A stretch of 9,337 bases of DNA from JAGHBT01 sp035311885. GTDB lineage: Bacteria; Krumholzibacteriota; Krumholzibacteriia; Krumholzibacteriales; WJIX01. Location of the stretch: NCBI GenBank assembly GCA_964554125.1, contig CAZKNG010000088.1, positions 1 through 9,337 of the forward strand, read 5' to 3'. This document shows positions 1 through 6,425 of the stretch, one piece after another. Every line of letters begins with the position of its first letter. Position 1 is the stretch's first letter. The position numbers were made by a program, and so were the translations under genes. The notes beneath the pieces were generated by a model. The model ran no database searches. It saw only the letters and a list, made by a program, of their open reading frames with translations, and was not told the origin of the DNA.

Positions 1-2898
1 TTTGGAAACCATATGCCAGTATATACATCCTATCCCCTCATACCCGTACATAGTTCCGGACCTGCCGGTAAATGATTCATGCCTGAATACTTTCTCGAAT
101 AGATCCAGCACCCTGCTTTTATCTCTTGAAATCTCTTCTCTCCAGTCTTCCTTCCGCCCCAGTCTGCCTAATGCCGCAGAGAGGTCTTCAGCGTTGGAAA
201 AATCACTGTTAAATCTTAACCTGCCGTCCGCATCCATTGCTATTACTTCTGTATTTCCCCTGTAGAGAAGCTTTGCGAGCAGGGGGATCTTCATAGCTTC
301 TTCCTCGGGGACGATGTTCTTTTCCAGAAATCCCGGCAATTCCTTTTCAGGATAGAGAAGAAAACTTTTTCTGTCCTCAACATAGATCGGACTCCGGAAA
401 AGACGCTTCATAATCTCAACCGCTTCTTCGGCATCTATTAATCCGGAACTCAGGGCAGCTACCTGACCCTCGAGCATTAAGTAAAGATTCTCAACAAAAG
501 CTTCCTCGGGTTCATTGGATATTTTCAGAATGTTATAAGAGTGAAACAATCCATCATCACGGCGATTCTTTCTGATATAGTTCTCAACATGTACAAGCGC
601 TGCTTCCAGGAATGAAATAATATCTGAAACAGGCATTCCTTTCCTGCCCGAAAACCCAGAGGAATAAACTTTCTCGCGGTATTGCGAAAAAGCCTTCCCC
701 AGGGCATCCATTATTTTCCTGCGTTCAGCTCCGCCGAGATCATTCCCGCTCTCAACCCCGCTTTTTATTTTGTTTAAAACAGATGAGATCTGTCTCATCC
801 ATTCGATTACCTCAACTGAAAAAACTATCCTTTTATCCGACAAACCCTTCAATATATCATCAAGAAATTTCAGGTGCCTTCGGAGGTAGCATAGTGTAAC
901 AACTGAAACTCCGTTGCCCGCCAGAGCGTTATTCGCGTCGTTCCATTCAGGTCTCTGGGTATTCATCCAGATACCGGCCTCCGGCACCATATTTGACAGT
1001 TTGGAAAGAACCGGAATGAGCAGTTTCTCAAGAAGGTTTACATGATATACCTCTCCTGAATCATCATGGTAAAGTCTCCCGTCGCTTCCCTTCGACCTGA
1101 CCCGTTCTTTAACCCGAAAGGCATGCTCATCATCAAAAACTACGGTGGATCTGGGGTTTTTCAGTATATCCCCATATCCCTTGATCCGGTATGGTACGTC
1201 CGCGAAACTGAACACCTCTTCTTCGAGCATCCCCTCCAGCTTTCCCGGATAGTAACGGGTCAGAGCCTCAAGAAACTTCAGCAGATAAACGATCTGGTGA
1301 TCGCCCCAGTAACCGATATAGCTCCATGGGTCATCGGGGTCTGCAACTTCCCAGTCTACCCCTTCCCTGGTAATCCGGTAAGGATTGAAACCATCCACGG
1401 TGGAAGCGTTGACGAATTTGGCGATTATATTCGGAATGAAATCGGGAAAGCTGAGCGCCAGGGCCTCCCAGTTCTGAAAAATATCACGCCAGTTTCCCTG
1501 GTAATCCAGAGCTCTTTCTCCATCAGGGCCTTTGACTCTGATCGAAAAAAGATTCCAGGGCCGGCTGGGGCCCCCGTGCCGCCTGCCAAAATAAAGGGGC
1601 AGGTATTCATAATTCAATCGGATCAGATCAGGATCGGAAGTCTTTCCTGTTTTTTTTGTAAGATAATCCAGGGAAACCGTCTCCGGGAAGGATTTAAGGT
1701 GCTCGCGGTGTCTTTCGTGAACAGGTCGGTTACGGGTATAAACGAAATCAATAAAATCCGCCATGGGGATATCATAGTTGGAGGCGAATATCCCCCCCCG
1801 CATATTATTGAAGGTTACATTCGCAAAATGGTGAACAGATGCTTCCCGGTGTCCGGTCTGCTGAATACCATCGGCGTTGCCTACAATCCTTACAAGATTT
1901 TCTCTGGATTTCAGTAGAGATTCTTCAATTATGCTATCGAGATTCTCTTCTTTCTTCAGTATAGATTTAAGCCTTGCCACCTGCAGATGGCTTTTCCCTG
2001 AATCGGCCGCGATATGCCACCTGGCACTTCCTCCGGGATCCAGAACAACCTTCGAGCTCAGAATATAGTTTCCGGGCTTTCCTGTCAGGACGGCTGTTTC
2101 CGGAAGCGGTTGTCTCTTTCTGAACAGGTCAAGTGATTCAATCGGAAGGTGGACAGAATAATCATCCAATCCCGTAGACCAGGCTACGTTAGCCCTCAAT
2201 TCTTCAGCGGCCTCGGCGCGGTCTGTTATCCGGGAAGTAAGTGAAAAAATAGCCATCCCCGCCCCCGGCTCCAGATCAGTCCTCTTATAGGCGTCAACCA
2301 GGCTGCTCGACTGCTGGTACAGCGCGAGCGGCGCCCCGAAAGGCAGAACATTTCTAAGGCCGTCCAGCAGATTCAAATTTACGCTTCTGCCGCTGTGATT
2401 ATTCAGCGTCGCCGTCCGAACATGGCCGAACTCATCGCAGGCGGACCACCTGTACATGAAGGTCAATCCCAGTTGGCGATTGATCTCCTCGAATATCAGC
2501 CGGTTCCCTGCCAGGTTCTTATAGAGATTTCTCTCGATATCGAAGAAATCCTCACCCCTGGTGATAAATGGTTCCCAGAGAAGATTCTTTCCCCCCGGAA
2601 CATTCGCAGAGATAATAGTCACAGGGCCTGTGTGATAATTACTCCAGTACAGTTTATCGGCTGTCAGATATGGAAAGAGGCTTCCATTCGGGTCCACTCT
2701 GCCCGCGGTAAGTCCTCCGTTCGAAGCAATGAACATCCACAGGTCGGTATCGCTGGGAATATTCATGAGGAAAGGGGTCATCCGGTCGATACAGGATATT
2801 TTGTAATACTCCTCCCCGTCTACCCTGGTGAAATCTCCTGCCGGCAGAGTGTCAGCTCCGGATCGCGCGGATGAATAATTTCCGTTTCTTTTTTCCAT
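1..2898 (-). CDS. Beta-glucan phosphorylase-like protein (GH94/GH149/GH161 type), 3' end cut by window
   Basis: Continuous frame of 966 codons from the ATG at 2898 to the window edge with no stop; the C-terminus is missing. An in-frame stop at 2923-2925 and no other start codon between fix the start. No signal peptide is seen, so it is probably cytoplasmic. Residues about 25-320 look like the N-terminal beta-sandwich of these enzymes (DRMTPFLMNI, SNGGLTAGR). The catalytic (alpha/alpha)6 barrel follows, with FGRRHGGPSRPWN (437-449), YWGDHQ (530-535), RPEWNDANNALAGNG (649-663) and a glycine-rich TGRSGTMYGYEG (944-955) that may bind phosphate. Known family members reversibly phosphorolyse beta-glucosides to glucose-1-phosphate. 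E651 sits where GH94 has its general-acid Asp (DWND). The size, well over 966 residues, suits the beta-1,3-glucan phosphorylases GH149/GH161 better than the shorter GH94 cellobiose phosphorylases, and the GH16 neighbour fits. Family type is fairly sure; exact family and substrate are inferred. Confidence 0.8.
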   Translation of the reverse strand, partial: MEKRNGNYSSARSGADTLPAGDFTRVDGEEYYKISCIDRMTPFLMNIPSDTDLWMFIASNGGLTAGRVDPNGSLFPYLTADKLYWSNYHTGPVTIISANVPGGKNLLWEPFITRGEDFFDIERNLYKNLAGNRLIFEEINRQLGLTFMYRWSACDEFGHVRTATLNNHSGRSVNLNLLDGLRNVLPFGAPLALYQQSSSLVDAYKRTDLEPGAGMAIFSLTSRITDRAEAAEELRANVAWSTGLDDYSVHLPIESLDLFRKRQPLPETAVLTGKPGNYILSSKVVLDPGGSARWHIAADSGKSHLQVARLKSILKKEENLDSIIEESLLKSRENLVRIVGNADGIQQTGHREASVHHFANVTFNNMRGGIFASNYDIPMADFIDFVYTRNRPVHERHREHLKSFPETVSLDYLTKKTGKTSDPDLIRLNYEYLPLYFGRRHGGPSRPWNLFSIRVKGPDGERALDYQGNWRDIFQNWEALALSFPDFIPNIIAKFVNASTVDGFNPYRITREGVDWEVADPDDPWSYIGYWGDHQIVYLLKFLEALTRYYPGKLEGMLEEEVFSFADVPYRIKGYGDILKNPRSTVVFDDEHAFRVKERVRSKGSDGRLYHDDSGEVYHVNLLEKLLIPVLSKLSNMVPEAGIWMNTQRPEWNDANNALAGNGVSVVTLCYLRRHLKFLDDILKGLSDKRIVFSVEVIEWMRQISSVLNKIKSGVESGNDLGGAERRKIMDALGKAFSQYREKVYSSGFSGRKGMPVSDIISFLEAALVHVENYIRKNRRDDGLFHSYNILKISNEPEEAFVENLYLMLEGQVAALSSGLIDAEEAVEIMKRLFRSPIYVEDRKSFLLYPEKELPGFLEKNIVPEEEAMKIPLLAKLLYRGNTEVIAMDADGRLRFNSDFSNAEDLSAALGRLGRKEDWREEISRDKSRVLDLFEKVFRHESFTGRSGTMYGYEGIGCIYWHMVSK
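1792..1799 (-). repeat. G8 homopolymer (coding strand) inside the phosphorylase-like gene
   Basis: Eight C on the plus strand, read as eight G within codons 367-369 (Arg-Gly-Gly, motif NNMRGGIF). The frame is intact. A second tract, A8 at 1650-1657 on the same coding strand, encodes Thr-Lys-Lys-Thr at 414-417. Confidence 0.9.
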
Positions 2899-2921
2899 CT
2901 CCTGAAAATCCTTCTTCTCCT
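2899..2921 (-). promoter_or_regulatory. Ribosome binding site of the phosphorylase-like gene
   Basis: The mRNA carries three purine-rich matches before the ATG at 2898: AGGAG (2921-2917), AAGGA (2913-2909, 10 bases before the start) and AGGAG touching the start (2903-2899). The AAGGA copy has the usable spacing. Together with the in-frame stop just upstream it supports 2898 as the start. Confidence 0.6.
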
Positions 2922-2925
2922 GTTA

Positions 2926-2951
2926 AACCGGACCAGCTTTATCGACCGGTT
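2926..2951. repeat. Inverted repeat AACCGG-N14-CCGGTT in the divergent control region
   Basis: Perfect 6-base arms lie at 2926-2931 and 2946-2951 around a 14-base spacer. The repeat lies just downstream of the minus-strand -10 candidate and overlaps the plus-strand -35 candidate. It could be an operator acting on both genes or a 5'-UTR hairpin of the phosphorylase mRNA. Six-base arms can occur by chance, so the role is inferred only from position. Confidence 0.35.
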
Positions 2952-2978
2952 GCGGAAATAATTATTATATATTATATT
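2950..2978 (+). promoter_or_regulatory. Candidate sigma70-like promoter for the aldo/keto reductase
   Basis: TTGCGG (2950-2955), a 17-base spacer and TATATT (2973-2978) predict a transcript start near 2985, about 25 bases before the ATG at 3010. This agrees with the 3010 start rather than the ATG at 2986. The block is very AT-rich, so the -10 match is easy to find by chance. Confidence 0.4.
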
Positions 2979-2991
2979 ATCTGAAATGCAA
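2964..2991 (-). promoter_or_regulatory. Candidate sigma70-like promoter for the phosphorylase-like gene
   Basis: On the minus strand TTGCAT (2991-2986), a 16-base spacer and a perfect TATAAT (2969-2964) predict a start near 2956 and a 5'-UTR of roughly 58 bases. It overlaps the opposed promoter candidate for the reductase, so the two transcripts may compete or share a regulator. Confidence 0.5.
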
Positions 2992-3009
2992 ACCGTGAAC
3001 AGGGAAATC

Positions 3010-3912
3010 ATGAAAGTAATGCTCACCAAAGAGGGCCCCGCCGTTTCAAGGATCGCTCTCGGCATGATGCGTTTACGGGACCGGCAGAGTAACGCGAAAG
3101 AGACTCTGGGGCTTATCGAGAAGTCGGTTGAAACAGGAATTACAACTTTCGATCAGGCAGATATCTACGGCAATTACATGTGTGAGGAACTTTTCGGAAG
3201 AGCTCTGGCCCTCTCGCCCGCCATCCGGCAGAAACTGCAGATTCTGACGAAATGCGGAATTGTTCTGCCTGGTCATCCGAACAGTAAACATTCCGTAAAA
3301 CACTATAATACTTCATTTAAGCACATCACGGAATCTGTTGAAAATTCACTGAAAAGAATGAAGACCGACTATATAGATATTCTGCTGCTGCATCGCCCCG
3401 ACCCGATTATGGATATTGACGAAATAACCTCCGTATTCAGCTCACTGAAAAAATCAGGAAAGGTTAAGCACTTTGGCGTGTCGAACTTCACACCGAGGCA
3501 GCATAAGCTGCTGGCCGACCGGCTCGACTTTCAGCTCGTAACCAACCAGGTTGAATGCTCTGTGCTTCACCTGGATCCTTTTTTGGACGGCACTATTGAT
3601 ACCTGCGTAAGGTATGGATCCTGCCCGATGTTCTGGAGTCCCCTTGCCGGAGGAGAGCTGTTTACCGGCCGGAGCCGGAAAATTGTCCGGGTCCGAAGAG
3701 CTCTTGAAGAGATCAGGGAACAGAGAGGCGCCGAATCGATCGATCTTATCGCCCTGGCCTGGCTTCTCAGGCACCCTTCACGGGTCATTCCCATTATAGG
3801 GACGGGAAAGCCCGAGAGAATAGAAAGGGCTGCCACCTCTTTTGATATAAATATCAGCCGCGAGGAATGGTTCAGGATATGGGCAGCGTCAAATGGAAGA
3901 GATGTTCCCTGA
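3010..3912 (+). CDS. ydhF: Aldo/keto reductase, YdhF type
   Basis: A 300-residue NAD(P)H-dependent oxidoreductase of the aldo/keto reductase superfamily, most like E. coli YdhF (298 residues) as I remember that protein. Shared stretches include HRPDP, GKVKHFGVSNFTP, ATNQVE-like VTNQVE, IIGTGKPER and the C-terminal end GRDVP (YdhF: GYDVP). The catalytic tetrad is complete: D48 and Y53 in FDQADIYG, K81 in LTKCG and H128 in LLLHRP. I chose ATG 3010 over the in-frame ATG at 2986 because it gives the YdhF N-terminus and length, has AGGG at 3001-3004 upstream, and the predicted transcript starts near 2985. No signal peptide, so cytoplasmic. The physiological substrate of YdhF-type enzymes is not established. 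Its place between glucan genes suggests sugar or aldehyde metabolism, but it may be unrelated. It is divergent from the phosphorylase-like gene and 157 bases before the lipoprotein gene. Confidence 0.9.
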   Translation: MKVMLTKEGPAVSRIALGMMRLRDRQSNAKETLGLIEKSVETGITTFDQADIYGNYMCEELFGRALALSPAIRQKLQILTKCGIVLPGHPNSKHSVKHYNTSFKHITESVENSLKRMKTDYIDILLLHRPDPIMDIDEITSVFSSLKKSGKVKHFGVSNFTPRQHKLLADRLDFQLVTNQVECSVLHLDPFLDGTIDTCVRYGSCPMFWSPLAGGELFTGRSRKIVRVRRALEEIREQRGAESIDLIALAWLLRHPSRVIPIIGTGKPERIERAATSFDINISREEWFRIWAASNGRDVP

Positions 3913-3986
3913 TTTTATCGCCAGCCGGATTTAATCTTTGGCGGTTGAGCCCTGTATTGCAATGCATCTAAACGCTAATTATACTA

Positions 3987-4015
3987 TTGACAATTCATTT
4001 ATTTCTGCCGATTAT
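3987..4015 (+). promoter_or_regulatory. Sigma70-like promoter for the lipoprotein-GH16 operon
   Basis: A perfect TTGACA (3987-3992), a 17-base spacer and GATTAT (4010-4015, 4 of 6 matches) predict a start near 4022 and a leader of about 48 bases before the ATG at 4070. The rest of the 3913-4069 gap holds only a weak hairpin (see rejected items) and an ATTGCAAT palindrome. No small gene is seen there. Confidence 0.55.
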
Positions 4016-4069
4016 TTAAGCAAGGACAATACCTTCTAATCTGTTATTTTATTAAGTTCGGAGGCCAAC

Positions 4070-5455
4070 ATGAAGTTGTCATTGATAATAAGGATATCAA
4101 TATGCTCTCTATTAATTGCTGCAGTATCTAGCTGTTCGGAAGATACTGCAGGACTGAAACCTGCGCCCTTTACCACGGACCCCGTGGTATTCGACGATGA
4201 TTTCGGCTCCGGCGTTGATTACCAGGCTTTTCTCGGATCGGATTATAATGCCATATCGATAGATAACACGACCAGGCATGACGGCACTGCATCTGTCAAA
4301 ATAGCTGTACCTGATCAGGGAAGATGGGCGGGGGGGGCGTGTACAACCAATGACCTGAGAGACCTCACAGGTTATGACGCGCTGACCTTCTGGGCGAAAT
4401 CGAGTAAATCTATTGAAATGGACGTTGGGGGACTGGGTGACGATAATACCGGCACCTCCAAATACACTGCCGAATGGCATGATATCGCTATGGATACAGA
4501 GTGGAGTAAATATATCATCCCGATTCCGCTGCCGGAGAAACTCGAAGCTGAAGGCGGGCTCTTCTTCTTAGCTGAAGCAGCCGAGGGAGCGGAAGGCCAC
4601 GACATATGGCTGGATGAAATTAAATTCGAAGATCTTGATGAAGGTGTCATAAGCAATCCCAGACCGGAAATGACCAGCCAGGCATACAACTCTTTCATTG
4701 GCGGGGAAATAGATGTATCCGGCACCAAAACTACTTTCAGCGTAAATGGAGTGGACCAGGTCATAGAACATATGCCTGGCTACTTCACCTTCATTTCCTC
4801 GGCCGATTCCATAGCTGAGTACGATGAAGAGGTTATCAATATAGTGGGGCCGGGGACAGCTTCCATAACGGCCAAGCTGGGAGAAATCGATGTTACAGGA
4901 ACACTTACACTCAATGTTTACGCTGCTCCGCAGGTTCCTGCGCCCATACCGGCTGCTGTCGATTCGAATGTTGTTTCCATCTTCAGCAACTCCTACGACG
5001 ATATCACAGTGGACAGCTGGTCGGCCGACTGGGATATGGCCGATGTAAGCGATTTTGATCTGAGCGGAGATGACATAAAAGCCTACACAAACCTTCAATA
5101 CGCCGGAGTTGAGTTTACGAACGATCTGATAGATGCAACCTCTATGGAATTCTTTCACATTGATATATGGTTACCTGACGGTGTGACGGCCTTTAAGATA
5201 AAACTCGTTGATTTCGGCGAGGACGGCGCCTACCTCGGAGCCCCTGACAGTGAAAGAAAGCTGACCTTCGACGATTCATCCACACCCCCTCTTGTCACCG
5301 GAGAGTGGTTCAGCCTGGATATACCGATCGAGGATTTCATGAACGGCCCCAACGGACTCTTCGCCAGGGAACACCTGGCACAGATTCTTCTTGAAGGCCC
5401 GGGATCATCAATAACCGCATTCGTTGATAATATCTATTTCTACAAGACGAATTAG
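4070..5455 (+). CDS. Glucan-binding lipoprotein: two jelly-roll-like binding modules flanking an Ig-like domain
   Basis: A 461-residue lipoprotein with no recognised catalytic domain. The signal peptide is residues 1-21 with lipobox VSSC, lipidated Cys22 and Ser at +2, which by the E. coli rule means the outer membrane. Residues about 36-190 form a beta-rich module ending IWLDEIKFEDL. Residues about 190-285 look like a BIG2-type Ig domain (GPGTASITAKLG, TGTLTLNVY). A Pro-rich linker (about 288-297) leads to a second module at about 300-461 (SIFSNSYDDITVDSW, FKIKLVDFGEDGAY, WFSLDIPIEDF, FVDNIYFY). That second module matches a type I recall from laminarin-active and laminarin-binding proteins of marine Bacteroidota. 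The modules share a layout (WSKYIIPIPLP/WFSLDIPIEDF, WLDEI/FVDNI), suggesting related folds. The RBS GGAGG lies 5 bases before the ATG. GH16 follows after 10 bases, so it probably captures beta-glucan for that enzyme. Ligand is inferred. Confidence 0.85.
   Translation: MKLSLIIRISICSLLIAAVSSCSEDTAGLKPAPFTTDPVVFDDDFGSGVDYQAFLGSDYNAISIDNTTRHDGTASVKIAVPDQGRWAGGACTTNDLRDLTGYDALTFWAKSSKSIEMDVGGLGDDNTGTSKYTAEWHDIAMDTEWSKYIIPIPLPEKLEAEGGLFFLAEAAEGAEGHDIWLDEIKFEDLDEGVISNPRPEMTSQAYNSFIGGEIDVSGTKTTFSVNGVDQVIEHMPGYFTFISSADSIAEYDEEVINIVGPGTASITAKLGEIDVTGTLTLNVYAAPQVPAPIPAAVDSNVVSIFSNSYDDITVDSWSADWDMADVSDFDLSGDDIKAYTNLQYAGVEFTNDLIDATSMEFFHIDIWLPDGVTAFKIKLVDFGEDGAYLGAPDSERKLTFDDSSTPPLVTGEWFSLDIPIEDFMNGPNGLFAREHLAQILLEGPGSSITAFVDNIYFYKTN
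4330..4337 (+). repeat. G8 homopolymer inside the lipoprotein gene
   Basis: Eight consecutive G within codons 87-90 (Ala-Gly-Gly-Ala). Such a tract is a possible slippage site and also a common place for assembly or sequencing errors. The frame is intact here. Confidence 0.9.
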
Positions 5456-5465
5456 GTTATTACAG

Positions 5466-6371
5466 ATGAGAGGATACGCTCTGCATAAATGTTGTAATAT
5501 ACCTGTGCTCAAAGCAAACGGCTGTAAACTCATCCTTATTATGACAGTTGCTGTTATTTCTATAATCGGCTGCGATCGTGACACCGGTGATGCTGTTGAG
5601 ATCAAGCAGACATTCTTAGATGAGTTCGAGGGAGAGGCTGGAGAATCGATCGACACCACGGTATGGAACTATGATGTTGGAACCGGATGGGGCAATAACC
5701 AGCTTGAATACGACACTGACAGGACCACAAATGTCTACCTGGACGGTTCAGGCAATCTTGCCATAACCGCTCGCGAGGAGTCTTATTTAAACTGTGATTA
5801 TACCTCCGGCCGGATAACTACCAGGGATAATTTCGAGCAGGCATACGGACGTTTTGAGGCCAGAATCAAACTCCCGGTTGGAAAGGGTATATGGCCGGCG
5901 TTCTGGATGCTCGGTGACAACTTCCCCGAGACCGAATGGCCTGACTGCGGCGAGATAGATATCATGGAGTTTCGGGGGCAGGAACCGGGAGTTCTGTTAG
6001 GAGCCGTTCACGGCCCCGGTTATTCGGGAGGTTCGGCGATAAGCAGAAGGCTTGAACTCGAAGATGTGGAACTAAACGAAGATTATCATATATTCGCTAT
6101 CGAATGGGAACCTGACATGATAAGATGGATGCTTGATGGAGAAGTCTACCATACAGTTACCCCCAAGGATCTTCCTTCCGGCTCGCGATGGGTCTTCGAC
6201 CATCCCTTCTTTATAATACTGAATGTGGCGGTTGGGGGCACTTTCGTCGGCCCCCCTGATCAGAGTACCGAGTTCCCTCAGACGATGCTGGTCGACTGGA
6301 TCAGGGTTTTCAGCTCAGGCTACCCGATAAACGCGTCGGCTGTATGCAAACCCTATACAGACAGTTTTTAA
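5466..6371 (+). CDS. GH16 endo-beta-1,3-glucanase (laminarinase type) lipoprotein
   Basis: A 301-residue secreted lipoprotein with one GH16 domain and no binding module. The catalytic motif is GEIDIME (162-168): E163 nucleophile, D165 helper, E168 acid/base. IWPAFWMLGDN (142-152), EWPDCGEIDIME and the ending MLVDWIRVF are typical of bacterial laminarinases (GH16 subfamily 3), which cut internal beta-1,3 bonds of laminarin or beta-1,3/1,4-glucans with retention. The signal peptide has hydrophobic LILIMTVAVISIIG before lipidated Cys36, and the next residue is Asp. Asp at +2 retains lipoproteins in the inner membrane of E. coli, but that rule does not hold in all phyla. I chose ATG 5466, 10 bases after the lipoprotein stop, over the ATG at 5424, which overlaps that gene. 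The long 20-residue n-region and a weak RBS (AGG at 5454-5456) leave the GTG at 5502 possible. Translation is probably coupled to the upstream gene. Confidence 0.93.
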   Translation: MRGYALHKCCNIPVLKANGCKLILIMTVAVISIIGCDRDTGDAVEIKQTFLDEFEGEAGESIDTTVWNYDVGTGWGNNQLEYDTDRTTNVYLDGSGNLAITAREESYLNCDYTSGRITTRDNFEQAYGRFEARIKLPVGKGIWPAFWMLGDNFPETEWPDCGEIDIMEFRGQEPGVLLGAVHGPGYSGGSAISRRLELEDVELNEDYHIFAIEWEPDMIRWMLDGEVYHTVTPKDLPSGSRWVFDHPFFIILNVAVGGTFVGPPDQSTEFPQTMLVDWIRVFSSGYPINASAVCKPYTDSF

Positions 6372-6425
6372 CTCTACTCTTAAACTGACCCTGTAACTTT
6401 CTCTGCCGCAAAACCGGATTACTAA

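Noticed and set aside
1066..1917. A 283-codon plus-strand open frame opposite the phosphorylase-like gene
   Set aside because: It lies in the codon-aligned antisense frame of a convincing gene that rarely uses TTA, CTA or TCA, which keeps the antisense frame open. The translation shows no recognisable domain.
2395..2874. A 159-codon plus-strand open frame opposite the start of the phosphorylase-like gene
   Set aside because: Antisense shadow in the same aligned frame; no domain, signal peptide or convincing RBS.
3917..3945. Hairpin after the reductase gene (ATCGCCA / TGGCGGT, about 15-base loop) as a terminator
   Set aside because: Short stem with one G-U pair, a long loop and no T-run after it; not enough for a rho-independent terminator.
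4568..5158. A 196-codon minus-strand open frame opposite the binding lipoprotein gene
   Set aside because: The plus-strand gene has a signal peptide, RBS, promoter and recognisable domains; the antisense translation resembles nothing.
5424..5465. The ATG at 5424 as the GH16 start
   Set aside because: It would overlap the end of the lipoprotein gene by 32 bases and put 14 extra residues before an already long signal peptide; the ATG at 5466 lies just after the upstream stop.
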